The translations under genes were made by a program, and so were the position numbers. From an uncultured Roseovarius sp. (GTDB lineage Bacteria > Pseudomonadota > Alphaproteobacteria > Rhodobacterales > Rhodobacteraceae): a DNA stretch of 64,000 bases. Below the pieces are notes generated by a model that had not been told where the DNA came from, made no database searches, and was given only the letters and a program-made list of their open reading frames with translations. Where the stretch lies: NCBI GenBank assembly GCA_947499555.1, contig CANMOU010000001.1, positions 1,302,001 through 1,366,000 on the forward strand, read 5' to 3'. Shown here piece by piece: positions 8,036 through 17,060 of the stretch; position 1 is the first letter of the stretch, and the number at the start of each line of letters is the position of its first letter.

Positions 8036-9625
8036 ATGATGGAACTGCGCGCCTCTGCCCAAGAATCTCGCCGGGTTGCCGTGATCGGCGCCGGGATCGG
8101 CGGGCTTGCGGCGGCGGCCCGGCTGGCCCATGCCGGAATGAGCGTCACGGTCTTCGAACGCCACGCGCATGCCGGTGGCAAACTTCGAACGCGACCCTCG
8201 CCTGCAGGCCCCGTGGATACAGGCCCGACAGTCCTTACCATGCGACCGGTTTTCGAAGAGCTGTTCAAGGACCTGGGCGAACGGCTGGACAATCACGTCA
8301 CCTTGGCGCGCCAGCACCTGCTCGCCCGGCATTTCTGGCCCGATGGCAGCCAGCTTGACCTTTTTGACACCGAAGATCAGAGCGCAGCTGCCATCCGCGC
8401 CTTTTCGGGTCCAAAATCCGAGACACAGTTCCGCAGGTTCTCGGCCCGTGCCAGAGCGCTTTTTGACGGCTTCGACGCGCCCATGATGCAGGCCCCGGCA
8501 CCAAGTCTGCCCGCACTGACCGCCCATGTTTTGATGCACCCGCATCTAGTTTCCAAAATGGCCGCGCATCAATCCCTGGCGCAGTTGCTGGACCGTAGTT
8601 TTGACGACCCCCGCCTCGCCCAGCTTTTTGGCCGCTACGCCACATATGTGGGCGGCTCGCCTTACAAATCACCTGCGCTGCTTTCGTTGATCTGGCAGGC
8701 CGAGGCAGCGGGTGTCTGGGCGGTCAAAGGCGGGATGCACCGACTTGCCGAGGCTCTGGCGGAGATTGCCAAGACACGCGGCGCAGAGCTTGTTTATGAG
8801 GCCCATGTTGAACGGATAGAGACCCGAAATGGCCAGGTGAGTGGCCTGAGTTTGCGAGACGGCACCCACGTGGCGGCCGATATCGTTGTGTTTAATGGCG
8901 ATCCCAAGGCGCTGGCGACGGGGGCGCTTGGGCCGGCCGTCGGCCATGTTGCCTCGCAAACCAAGCGCATCTCACGCAGCCTCTCGGCAGAGGTCTGGGC
9001 CTTCGCCGCCAAACCGCATGGCCCAGAGCTTGCCTATCACAACGTCTTTTTCCGCGCAGACCCCAAGCCCGAATTCGACGCGCTTCTGCGAGGCGAACGG
9101 GTGGCGGACCCCACGCTTTACATCTGCGCGCAGGATCGCGGATCGCCCCCGGCACCGCCCCAAATAGAGCGCTTTGAGATCATCGCGAACGCCCCGCCCG
9201 TCGGCGGTTGGCCCGCGCAAGAGGAGTTCACCAGATGTCAGACACGCACCTTCCGCACGCTGGACCGGTTCGGGCTGAGCTTCACACCGACGCCCGGACG
9301 CGAGGCGCTGACGAAACCTTCGGGTTTCGACCGGCTGTTTCCCGCCTCGGACGGATCCCTTTACGGGCAGAGCCCGCATGGGACGATGGCGGCCTTTCAG
9401 AGACCGACGGCGCGGACGCCAGTCGCCGGTCTTTACTTGGTGGGCGGCGGAACACATCCGGGGGCGGGTGTCCCGATGGCCACCCTCTCCGCCCGGCACG
9501 CGGCCGCGGCGATCTTGAGCGACCGAATTTCAACGTCGCCATCCCGCCCAATGGGTACGCCTGGTGGTACATCGACGGCATCCGTGACGATGGCGGACGC
9601 GCCATCTCCATCATCGCGTTCATAG
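8036..9625 (+). CDS. crtD: hydroxyneurosporene (methoxyneurosporene) dehydrogenase
   Basis: An FAD-dependent carotenoid 3,4-desaturase. The 529-aa product has an N-terminal dinucleotide-binding motif (VAVIGAGIGGLAAAARLAHAGMSVTVFER) and the C-terminal carotenoid desaturase signature GLYLVGGGTHPGAGVPMATLSARHAA. I prefer the ATG pair at 8036/8039 over an earlier TTG at 8009, because the TTG sits next to the PpsR operator. The end overlaps the crtC coding region in another frame. Confidence 0.93.
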   Translation: MMELRASAQESRRVAVIGAGIGGLAAAARLAHAGMSVTVFERHAHAGGKLRTRPSPAGPVDTGPTVLTMRPVFEELFKDLGERLDNHVTLARQHLLARHFWPDGSQLDLFDTEDQSAAAIRAFSGPKSETQFRRFSARARALFDGFDAPMMQAPAPSLPALTAHVLMHPHLVSKMAAHQSLAQLLDRSFDDPRLAQLFGRYATYVGGSPYKSPALLSLIWQAEAAGVWAVKGGMHRLAEALAEIAKTRGAELVYEAHVERIETRNGQVSGLSLRDGTHVAADIVVFNGDPKALATGALGPAVGHVASQTKRISRSLSAEVWAFAAKPHGPELAYHNVFFRADPKPEFDALLRGERVADPTLYICAQDRGSPPAPPQIERFEIIANAPPVGGWPAQEEFTRCQTRTFRTLDRFGLSFTPTPGREALTKPSGFDRLFPASDGSLYGQSPHGTMAAFQRPTARTPVAGLYLVGGGTHPGAGVPMATLSARHAAAAILSDRISTSPSRPMGTPGGTSTASVTMADAPSPSSRS

Positions 9626-10455
9626 GCTCAGTCTTTTCCCCCTGGTATGCCTGGTCGGGCCGCCGCAACCCGGAAAACCACGTCTGTATCAACGTGGCCA
9701 CCTATGGCCCCGGCGGGCGCTTTACCATGACCGACCGGGGGCAAAGCGCCCTCCGCCAGACGCAAGACAGTTTCACCGTGGGCCCCTCCTCGCTGACCTG
9801 GCGCGATGACCAGCTCATCATCGACATTGACGAGATCAGCTCACCGCCACTGATCGGCCGTCTGCGCGGGCGTGTCACTGTCACGCCAAGCGCGCTCAGC
9901 CAGGTCGAGCTTCCCCTCACCGAGGACGGCGCGCATATCTGGCGTCCCTTCGCGCCCACCGCGAAAATCGAGGTCGATCTGAACCGAAAAGGCTGGCAAT
10001 GGCAGGGGCATGGCTATTTCGACGCCAATTTCGGGACCCGCGCGCTTGAACAGGATTTCACCTACTGGACCTGGGGCCGCTTTCCCACGCGAAGTGGCAG
10101 CACCTGCTTTTATGATGCCACGCGGATTGATGGCTCTGAGCTGGGCATGGGCATCCAGTTCGACACAGAAGCAAACGCCGAAATTGTCTCGCCGCCGCCG
10201 AAGGCAAAGATGAAACGCAGCCTTTGGGCGCTATACCGTGAAAGCCGGGCGGATAGAGGGGCGACGCCACAACAGGTTCTGTCGATGCTGGATGCGCCTT
10301 TCTACAACCGCGCTGCTGTGCGCACGGTGATCAATGGTGAAGAAACGGTTGGCGTTCACGAAGCACTTGATCTCAAACGCTTTCGCTCTCCACTTCTGAA
10401 ACCGATGCTGGCGTTGCGGGTGCCACGCCGGTCAAACTGGAGCTTCCCGGACTAA
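9235..10455 (+). CDS. crtC: carotenoid 1,2-hydratase (hydroxyneurosporene synthase), start uncertain
   Basis: Adds water to the 1,2 double bond of neurosporene or lycopene in the spheroidene pathway. The conserved protein begins around 9541 (IPPNGYAWWYIDGIRDDGG) and continues IIAFIGSVFSPWYAWSGRRNP and FAPTAKIEVDL to the end. Within this frame no ATG, GTG or TTG exists from 9238 to 9726. The only canonical start is ATG 9235, preceded by AAGAGGAG at good spacing, but it would add about 100 residues that are out-of-frame crtD sequence. A non-canonical start near 9500-9613 is the alternative. The function is secure; the start is not. Confidence 0.88.
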   Translation: MSDTHLPHAGPVRAELHTDARTRGADETFGFRPAVSRLGRIPLRAEPAWDDGGLSETDGADASRRSLLGGRRNTSGGGCPDGHPLRPARGRGDLERPNFNVAIPPNGYAWWYIDGIRDDGGRAISIIAFIGSVFSPWYAWSGRRNPENHVCINVATYGPGGRFTMTDRGQSALRQTQDSFTVGPSSLTWRDDQLIIDIDEISSPPLIGRLRGRVTVTPSALSQVELPLTEDGAHIWRPFAPTAKIEVDLNRKGWQWQGHGYFDANFGTRALEQDFTYWTWGRFPTRSGSTCFYDATRIDGSELGMGIQFDTEANAEIVSPPPKAKMKRSLWALYRESRADRGATPQQVLSMLDAPFYNRAAVRTVINGEETVGVHEALDLKRFRSPLLKPMLALRVPRRSNWSFPD

Positions 10456-10474
10456 AAGCTTTCTGAAAACTCTT

Positions 10475-10503
10475 GGCCAAATTTTTTCGGAAAAGATTTG
10501 GCC
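10475..10503. terminator. bidirectional hairpin between crtC and tspO
   Basis: Perfect 8-bp arms GGCCAAAT (10475-10482) and ATTTGGCC (10496-10503), extended inward by T-rich/A-rich pairing around CGG. It sits between the convergent ends of crtC and tspO and reaches the tspO stop codon. The position suggests a two-way terminator. Confidence 0.7.
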
Positions 10504-10970
10504 TACCCTGCCTTGGTCACCTCAGGGTTCAACCGCATCACGGAATAGTTAAGCGCCCCCGCTGTCGTAACCCAGGCCAGATAGGGCACAAACAAGAGCC
10601 CCGCGATCCAGTCCACCTGCCAAAGCGCGATCATGCCGAAGAACACCGACAGCCACAGCCCGATCAAGACGATCAGGCCAAGCTTGATCTTCTGCAGGCC
10701 AAAAAACACCGGTGTCCAAAGCCCGTTCAGCGCGATTTGCAGCGCCCAGAGCGAGAGTGCGACGCCATTGTCCGGCTGCGCCGCGACCCGCGCGCCGGCA
10801 AGCGCCATGCAAACGTAAAGCGTTGTCCAGGCCACTGGGAAAAGCCAGTTGGGTGGCGTCCAGGACGGTTTTTCAAGCTCTTCATACCATTTGCCCGGCG
10901 GGAAAAGACCGCCGGTCGCCCCGGCGGCAAGACAGGCCATGAGGAAAATGCCGAACACCAGCCAGCTCAT
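10503..10970 (-). CDS. tspO: TspO/MBR family tryptophan-rich sensory protein
   Basis: A 155-aa, five-helix membrane protein of the TspO (CrtK, peripheral benzodiazepine receptor-like) family, rich in Trp. Key stretches are KPSWTPPNWLFPVAWTTLYVCMALAGARV and NGLWTPVFFGLQ. In Rhodobacter, TspO is an outer-membrane porphyrin/oxygen-linked modulator of photosynthesis gene expression. It overlaps the end of crtB by four bases, so it is the last gene of the crtI-crtB-tspO unit. Confidence 0.93.
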   Translation of the reverse strand: MSWLVFGIFLMACLAAGATGGLFPPGKWYEELEKPSWTPPNWLFPVAWTTLYVCMALAGARVAAQPDNGVALSLWALQIALNGLWTPVFFGLQKIKLGLIVLIGLWLSVFFGMIALWQVDWIAGLLFVPYLAWVTTAGALNYSVMRLNPEVTKAG

Positions 10971-12013
10971 GCGCCACCCACCGCTCGTGACCGCGAGGGT
11001 CTGAGTTGTGTCTGCACCTGATCGCGCGCCCGAAGCGTGGCCATCGTGGAGTAGAGCGCATCGCTCCAGTCCGGCGTGCGATGCGATAGATCCGACGCGG
11101 CCTCGACAAGAAAGGCGGTCTCGGGCAAGGGGCGCGCATGAATGACAGAGGATCGCGGCATCAAAAGCGTCCCGCCTGCCCGCGCCAGAGACAGGATCAA
11201 CCAGCCGGTTTTCTGTGCACTCGTGGTCTTGGCCCGGTGCGCAATCGAATCCAGATCAAGCCGCCTGAGCTGCCCGCCGATCCCGGCATAGATATAGCGC
11301 GCCGCGAAAATCCCCGGGCGCGCGCGGACCGGCAAAGCGGCAACGCCTGCCTCAGAGCGCACGTAAAGCCCCTCGGCCTCGCGCAGAAGCCGCTTGATCA
11401 CCCGGCGCAATGCGGACGTCATCTCGGGTCGCGCGAGAAATCGCGACACATCAATCCCTTCATCCTCCATCCATTCTGTTGGCAGATAAAGCCGCCCTTC
11501 GCGTGCATCCTCGCCCACATCACGCGCAATATTCGTGAGCTGCATGGCAACGCCCAGATCGCAGGCCCGCGCCAGCGCATCGGCTTCGCGGACACGCATC
11601 AGCACGCACATCATGGCGCCGACAGCCGAGGCGACGCGCGCCGAATAAGCCCGCAAATCCGACAGTGTCGCATAGCGCCGCTCCATCGCGTCCCAGGCAA
11701 GCCCCTCCAGCAGGGCTTCGGGCAATTCGCGTGGCATCTCGAAGGTCTCAACCATCGCCGTAAAAGCCCGGTCCGCCGGCGCATCACGCGGCGTGCCGCG
11801 ATAGGCCAGATCAAGCCTTTCGTGCAGGCGCAGCACTGCATCTGCCTTCTCGGCATGCAGGTCCACTGCATCATCGGCCAGCCTGCAAAAAGCATAGAGC
11901 GCCAGTGCCGGATCACGCACCTTGCGCGGCAAAAGCTTGGAGGCAGCATGGAAAGAGCGCGATCCATCCCGGATCGCTTCTGCGCAATGCGCCAGATCAG
12001 AGGACCGCATCAT
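10967..12013 (-). CDS. crtB: phytoene synthase
   Basis: Condenses two geranylgeranyl diphosphates to 15-cis-phytoene, the first committed carotenoid step. The 348-aa product has squalene/phytoene synthase motifs: FCRLADDAVD (first Asp-rich region) and LTNIARDVGEDAREGRLYLPTEWM (second). It overlaps crtI by four bases upstream and tspO by four bases downstream, indicating coupled translation. Confidence 0.96.
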   Translation of the reverse strand: MMRSSDLAHCAEAIRDGSRSFHAASKLLPRKVRDPALALYAFCRLADDAVDLHAEKADAVLRLHERLDLAYRGTPRDAPADRAFTAMVETFEMPRELPEALLEGLAWDAMERRYATLSDLRAYSARVASAVGAMMCVLMRVREADALARACDLGVAMQLTNIARDVGEDAREGRLYLPTEWMEDEGIDVSRFLARPEMTSALRRVIKRLLREAEGLYVRSEAGVAALPVRARPGIFAARYIYAGIGGQLRRLDLDSIAHRAKTTSAQKTGWLILSLARAGGTLLMPRSSVIHARPLPETAFLVEAASDLSHRTPDWSDALYSTMATLRARDQVQTQLRPSRSRAVGGA

Positions 12014-13563
12014 CGCGGCCTCACGTCCGCTGGATCCGGCACAAGCTGCGCCAGAACTTCGGCGCTTGACACCACACCCGGCAAGCCCGCACCGGGATGT
12101 GTGCCCGCCCCTGTAAGATAAAGCCCTTTCAGCTCCTCGCTGACATTATGCGGGCGGAACCAGGCACTTTGGAAAATGCGCGGCTCAAGCGAAAAGCCGG
12201 TACCAAAAGGGCTGAGATAGCGGTTGCGGAACGTCTCCGGTGTGAACACCTCTGAGGCGGAAATCTTCTCCCCGAGTCCCGGCAAAAGCTGATCTTCGAG
12301 AATTTTTTGCACTTTCTCGCGGTAAAGCTCAGCCATCTCGGACCAATCCACACCGTTCTCATGTCCCAGATGCGGCACGGGGCTGAGCGCATAGAACGTG
12401 TCATCCCCCTCGGGCGCAGCGGTGGGATCAGTCACCGAAGGACGGTGGACGTAAAGGCTCATATCCTCGGCCAGATGCCCATTGATGAAGATATCATCGA
12501 CAAGGCCCTTGTAGCGCGGCCCATTCAGGATCGTGTGATGCCCGACATCGCGCCATTCGTCCCGCGTATCTTTGGTGCCGAAATACCAGACAAAAAGCCC
12601 CATCGACCACCTTGATTTCTTAAGGCGCGGGGTGGTCCAGCGACGACGCGTCCTGTTGCGCAGCAAATGCGAATAGGTGTGCCCTGCATCTGAGTTGGAT
12701 ACGACCACATCGGCGTCAATCACCTCGCCGCCGGTAAGACGCACACCGACGGCGCGGTCTGATTTCACAAGAATTTCATCGACTTCTGCCTTGAGCCGAA
12801 CCAGACCGCCCTGCGCCTCGACAACATCGGACATGGCCTTGGCGATCGCCTCAACGCCGCCCATGGCGTAGTGCACGCCAAACTCTTTCTCCAGATGGCT
12901 CACCAAAATATACATCGAGGTCACCCGAAACGGGTCACCGCCGATAAAAAGCGGATGGAAGGAAAAGGCCATGCGCAGGCGCTCATCGCGAAAACGTCTG
13001 GCGGCATGGGCATAGACCGAGCGATCCGCACGCAGCCAGGCAAAGGTCGGCAGTACCTTGATCAGATCCCAAAGCTTGTGCATCGACCGTCGACCAAGGT
13101 TCTCGAACCCAAAAAGATAACGCGCCTCACTGTCCTTGAGGAACTTGTCGTACCCCTTTGCGTCACGCGGCGAGAGGCGCGCCACCTCGGCGCGCATGGC
13201 CTCCGTGTCCTGCCGCGCGGTGAACTGGCTGCCATCGGGCCAGCGGATCTCGTAAAACGGATCAAGCGATCGCAAATCGACCTCAGCGTCGAAATCCCGG
13301 CCACAGGCCGCCCACAGATCGCGAAACACCTGCGGAACCGTGACAATCGTCGGCCCCAGATCAAACCGGTGCCCGTTCTGCCAGATCGCCGACCCGCGTC
13401 CGCCCGGCCCCTCCAGCCGGTCAAGCACCGTCACCCGGTAGCCTTTGGCCCCAAGCCGCATCGCCGAGGCCAGACCGCCCAGCCCTGCTCCGATCACAAC
13501 CGCATGCGGTGCGCTCGCGCGCGCCACAGCCTCCTGCAGATTGGGATCGAGACGTGTCAACAT
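12010..13563 (-). CDS. crtI: phytoene desaturase
   Basis: An FAD-dependent CrtI-type desaturase that converts phytoene to neurosporene (three steps in the spheroidene pathway) or lycopene. The 517-aa product has an N-terminal GAGLGGLASAMRLGAKGYRVTVLDR motif and C-terminal GLYLTGAGTHPGAGLPGVVSSAEVLA. The start ATG at 13563 is only 17 bases from the PpsR palindrome at 13580-13597. It leads the crtI-crtB-tspO transcript and diverges from crtA. Confidence 0.96.
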   Translation of the reverse strand: MLTRLDPNLQEAVARASAPHAVVIGAGLGGLASAMRLGAKGYRVTVLDRLEGPGGRGSAIWQNGHRFDLGPTIVTVPQVFRDLWAACGRDFDAEVDLRSLDPFYEIRWPDGSQFTARQDTEAMRAEVARLSPRDAKGYDKFLKDSEARYLFGFENLGRRSMHKLWDLIKVLPTFAWLRADRSVYAHAARRFRDERLRMAFSFHPLFIGGDPFRVTSMYILVSHLEKEFGVHYAMGGVEAIAKAMSDVVEAQGGLVRLKAEVDEILVKSDRAVGVRLTGGEVIDADVVVSNSDAGHTYSHLLRNRTRRRWTTPRLKKSRWSMGLFVWYFGTKDTRDEWRDVGHHTILNGPRYKGLVDDIFINGHLAEDMSLYVHRPSVTDPTAAPEGDDTFYALSPVPHLGHENGVDWSEMAELYREKVQKILEDQLLPGLGEKISASEVFTPETFRNRYLSPFGTGFSLEPRIFQSAWFRPHNVSEELKGLYLTGAGTHPGAGLPGVVSSAEVLAQLVPDPADVRPR

Positions 13564-13579
13564 ATCAAAAGACTACATG

Positions 13580-13597
13580 TGTCAATCTAAATTGACA
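13580..13597. promoter_or_regulatory. PpsR/CrtJ operator between crtI and crtA
   Basis: TGTCAATCTAAATTGACA, a near-perfect dyad (TGTCAA/TTGACA) matching TGT-N12-ACA. It lies 17 bases upstream of the crtI start and 73 bases upstream of the probable crtA start. I see only one copy here, in contrast to the pairs at bchC and crtE/crtD. Confidence 0.85.
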
Positions 13598-13669
13598 ATC
13601 TTGCATTCCCGCTCTTTTATCAGAGAAGACAGCGTCCAATCGGAGGGCGCGCCTCGAGGGATTTGACCT

Positions 13670-14377
13670 ATTCAGACGGTAAGCCTCAGTTTCTTTCGCT
13701 TCCCGCGCGGCACGGCGCGGCTCTGGGCCTTTGCCATGATGGGTCTGGCTCGCCCGGCTTTGCGGCGCGTCCCTGATATTGGCTTCTGGAAGCTATGCGG
13801 GTCGGGCACCGGCGAAGGGTTCACGCCCATTCCCAACACCGGCGTTTATGCCATTCTGGCCACCTGGCCCAACCTGAAGATCGCACAGAAGCGCATTGAA
13901 TCTGCGTTGATTTACCAAAGGTATCGTAGGAAATCCGAGGAATCCTATACTTTGTTCATGAGCCCGGTTTCCGCCCGCGGTGCATGGTCGGGCGTAACGC
14001 CGTTCAAGAGCCACCCAAGCAAGGCACGTGGGCCCATCGCGGCACTGACGCGCGCCACGGTCAATCCCATCGCCGCGCTAAGTTTCTGGCGGCGCGTGCC
14101 CGACATCAGCGCGGTCATCGGGCAGGACCCGAACGTTGCTTTCAAGATCGGCATAGGTGAGGTGCCCCTGCTTCACCAAATCACATTTTCGGTCTGGCCT
14201 GACACCGAAGGGATGGCCAATTTCGCCCGAAAGGACGGCCCGCATGCCCGCGCCATCAAAGCCGTGCGCGATGGAAACTGGTTCCGCGAAGAGCTTTACG
14301 CACGTTTCGAAATTCTGGAAAGCCGCGGCACATGGCACGGCGCCGATCCCCTTGAACACCTGAAAGCAGCCGCATGA
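13670..14377 (+). CDS. crtA: spheroidene monooxygenase
   Basis: Oxidises spheroidene to spheroidenone under oxic conditions. The first ATG in frame is 13736 (MMGLARPALRRVPDIGFWKLCGSG), but the frame reads back to 13670 as (I)QTVSLSFFRFPRGTARLWAFA, which matches the usual CrtA N-terminus QTV(T/S)LS-FRF. The only candidate initiator there is ATT at 13670, with GAGGG nine bases upstream and a TGA two codons before. With this start the protein is 235 aa, the usual length. The stop overlaps bchI. The gene begins the crtA-bchI-bchD-bchO unit. Confidence 0.9.
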   Translation: MQTVSLSFFRFPRGTARLWAFAMMGLARPALRRVPDIGFWKLCGSGTGEGFTPIPNTGVYAILATWPNLKIAQKRIESALIYQRYRRKSEESYTLFMSPVSARGAWSGVTPFKSHPSKARGPIAALTRATVNPIAALSFWRRVPDISAVIGQDPNVAFKIGIGEVPLLHQITFSVWPDTEGMANFARKDGPHARAIKAVRDGNWFREELYARFEILESRGTWHGADPLEHLKAAA

Positions 14378-15378
14378 CCCTGGCCTTCCCATTCTCGGCG
14401 ATCGTCGGTCAGGACACGATGAAACAGGCGTTAATCCTGACCGCCATTGACCCCGGTCTGGGCGGTGTTTTGGTGTTTGGAGACAGAGGCACCGGCAAGT
14501 CCACTGCCGTACGTGCTCTGGCGGCCCTTCTGCCCCCGATCAAGGTCGTCGAGGGCTGTCCGGTCAACGCGGCACGTCTTGACGATTGCCCAGACTGGGC
14601 CGAAATCCGCTCGAAAAAGATTGTCAATCGCCCCACGCCGGTGGTCGATCTGCCGCTTGGCGTCACGGAAGACCGCGTTACCGGCGCGCTGGATATCGAA
14701 CGCGCCTTGACCCAGGGCGAAAAGAGCTTTGAGCCAGGCCTGCTGGCGCGTGCCAATCGTGGGTATCTTTACATTGACGAGGTGAACCTGCTGGAGGATC
14801 ACATCGTTGATCTCTTGCTCGATGTGGCGCAATCCGGCGTCAACGCCGTCGAGCGAGAAGGGCTTTCCATCCGCCATCCCGCGCGCTTCGTACTGGTCGG
14901 TTCCGGCAACCCCGAGGAAGGTGAGCTTCGCCCACAACTCCTTGACCGGTTTGGACTTTCTGTCGAAGTGACCTCTCCCACGGATATCGAACAGCGGATC
15001 GAGGTGATCCGCCGTCGCGATGCATTTGAAACCGACACAGACCGCTTCATGGCCAAGTGGAAGCGACAGGATGGCAAGGTCCGCAAAGCGATCCTGAAGG
15101 CCCGGGAAAGGCTGCGCGACACTGAAAGCAGCGATGCAATTCTGAAGGATTGCGCGGCGCTTAGCCTTGCGCTTGGGACAGATGGTTTGCGCGGGGAGTT
15201 GACCCTTCTGCGGGCCGCCCGTGCGTTGGCGGCCTACGAGGGCGCGCCGGCCATCACCCGGGATCACCTGCGCAAAATCGCACCCCTGGCGCTGGCCCAT
15301 CGCCTAAGGCGCGACCCACTGGACGAGGCCGGATCCGTGACCCGCGTCACACGCATGGTCGCGGACATCCTGGGATGA
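14374..15378 (+). CDS. bchI: magnesium chelatase subunit I
   Basis: The AAA+ ATPase subunit of magnesium chelatase, which inserts Mg2+ into protoporphyrin IX at the start of bacteriochlorophyll synthesis. The 334-aa product has Walker A GDRGTGKST near residues 33-41 and Walker B YIDEVNLLEDH, with the AAA+ sensor region GSGNPEEGELRPQLLDRFG. The start overlaps the crtA stop and the end overlaps bchD, so the three genes are translationally coupled. Confidence 0.97.
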   Translation: MTLAFPFSAIVGQDTMKQALILTAIDPGLGGVLVFGDRGTGKSTAVRALAALLPPIKVVEGCPVNAARLDDCPDWAEIRSKKIVNRPTPVVDLPLGVTEDRVTGALDIERALTQGEKSFEPGLLARANRGYLYIDEVNLLEDHIVDLLLDVAQSGVNAVEREGLSIRHPARFVLVGSGNPEEGELRPQLLDRFGLSVEVTSPTDIEQRIEVIRRRDAFETDTDRFMAKWKRQDGKVRKAILKARERLRDTESSDAILKDCAALSLALGTDGLRGELTLLRAARALAAYEGAPAITRDHLRKIAPLALAHRLRRDPLDEAGSVTRVTRMVADILG

Positions 15379-17057
15379 CCCGCCCGCCTGCGGCCACGCG
15401 CATTGAACGCGCCCTGGCGGCACTGGCCATCGATCCCGCCGGGCTTAAGGGCATGGTTCTGCGCAGCCGCATCTCACCTGTGCGTCTTGCTTTTGAGACG
15501 GCACTACAACATATGCCCGGCACATCGCGCCGCATCCATCCGCAAATTTCCGATACGCAGCTCTTCGGTGGCCTCAACATCTCCGCCTCGCTGGCCGAAG
15601 GCCGTCCTGTGCGCGATCCCGGCCTTTCCGAGACACCCGGTCTTTTCGCGATGGCCATGGCCGAACGCACAGGCGCTGAGCTTGCCGCACGGCTGTCGCA
15701 ACTTCTCGACCGCGATGCAGGGCACGCGCTTATCCTTCTGGATGAAGGGGCTGGACCCGAAGAAGCTCCACCTGCCGGGCTGCAGGACAGGCTGGCCTTT
15801 CACGTCGAGCCCGAGGATGAAACCCTGCGCGTCACCGCCCTGCGCCTGCCCGCGCGCGCTGATCTGGATGCCGCGCGCAAGAGGCTAGGCAAGATCAGCG
15901 TGCCGCCAGACGCCCTTGGCCTTTTGGTTGGTTTGGCCGCGCGTTTTGGCATCGACAGCCTGCGCGCGCCGCTTCTGGCCATGCGCGCCGCTCGGGCGCT
16001 CGCGGCTCTGGATCGCGAAACTGCGGTGAGCGAGGCCACGTTGCTGGAGGCCGCTGAACTGGTCTATCCCAGCCGGGCAACGCTTGTGCCGGAAACTGAA
16101 AGCCCCCGCGACGAAGCGCAACCAGAAACACCACCTCCGCCGGAGGATAGCACTGAGAACGCAGATGGCCCGTCTGGTGGTGACTTGCCCGATGAGATTG
16201 TGGTGCAGGCGATTGCCGCCCTCTTGCCAACCGATATTCTGGACCGGCTGAAGATCGCCCGCGCAACACAGGCCCGTGCCGCCAGCAGCGGTGCAGGAGC
16301 CAAAAGACGGGGCAATCGGCGCGGCAGGCCGCTTCCCTCCCGGCCTGGTCGCCCGTCGCAGGAGGCCCGGATTGATCCTGTCGCGACCCTGCGCAGCGCC
16401 GCACCTTGGCAGCGCTTGCGCCGTACGCCGCAAAATGCCCATCGCCCGGTGATCATCTACCCTTCCGACATCCGTCTGCGCCGGTATGAAGACCGCTCTG
16501 ACCGGCTTCTCATCTTTACCGTGGATGCCTCCGGCTCTGCCGCCGTCGCGCGCCTGGCCGAGGCAAAGGGCGCGGTAGAGCTGATGCTGGCGCGGGCCTA
16601 CGCCCGGCGGGATCACGTGGCGCTTCTGGCCTTTCGTGGAGACGGTGCCGAACTTCTGCTGCCGCCAACGCGCTCGCTGGTGCAGGCCAAACGGCAGCTT
16701 TCTTCCCTGCCCGGCGGCGGCGGTACGCCCTTGGCCGCAGGATTGGTGGCCGCGTCGGAACTTGCCCAGCATGCGCGTGGCCGCGGCATGAGCCCAACGC
16801 TTGTCCTTCTGACCGATGGACGGGCCAATGTGCCGCTCAAAGGCGAAGCAAGCCGAACCGCCGCAGTGAATGACGCAGAGACAGTGGCAGCCGGGCTTGC
16901 CAGACAGGGCGTGCCGGGCGTGCTGGTCGACACCTCGAACCGCCCCGCCGAGACCGCACGCAACATCGCCGCTCGGCTGGGGGCCACCTACCTGCCCTTA
17001 CCGCGCGCCGATGCGCAGAAGATCAGCGCCTCGGTCAGCACCGCGCTGGAGGGATGA
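15375..17057 (+). CDS. bchD: magnesium chelatase subunit D
   Basis: A 560-aa magnesium chelatase subunit. It has an N-terminal degenerate AAA+ domain without a good Walker A, an acidic/proline-rich linker near residues 235-270 (SPRDEAQPETPPPPEDSTEN), and a C-terminal von Willebrand A domain with metal-binding DASGS in TVDASGSAAVARLAEAKGAVE. BchD forms hexameric rings with BchI and contacts BchH. It overlaps bchI and is followed three bases later by bchO. Confidence 0.96.
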   Translation: MTRPPAATRIERALAALAIDPAGLKGMVLRSRISPVRLAFETALQHMPGTSRRIHPQISDTQLFGGLNISASLAEGRPVRDPGLSETPGLFAMAMAERTGAELAARLSQLLDRDAGHALILLDEGAGPEEAPPAGLQDRLAFHVEPEDETLRVTALRLPARADLDAARKRLGKISVPPDALGLLVGLAARFGIDSLRAPLLAMRAARALAALDRETAVSEATLLEAAELVYPSRATLVPETESPRDEAQPETPPPPEDSTENADGPSGGDLPDEIVVQAIAALLPTDILDRLKIARATQARAASSGAGAKRRGNRRGRPLPSRPGRPSQEARIDPVATLRSAAPWQRLRRTPQNAHRPVIIYPSDIRLRRYEDRSDRLLIFTVDASGSAAVARLAEAKGAVELMLARAYARRDHVALLAFRGDGAELLLPPTRSLVQAKRQLSSLPGGGGTPLAAGLVAASELAQHARGRGMSPTLVLLTDGRANVPLKGEASRTAAVNDAETVAAGLARQGVPGVLVDTSNRPAETARNIAARLGATYLPLPRADAQKISASVSTALEG

Positions 17058-17060
17058 GCG

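Noticed and set aside
7943-8545. N-terminal extension of crtE by about 200 codons
   Set aside because: The frame is open but antisense to crtD and without family resemblance; ATG 7942 gives the normal length.
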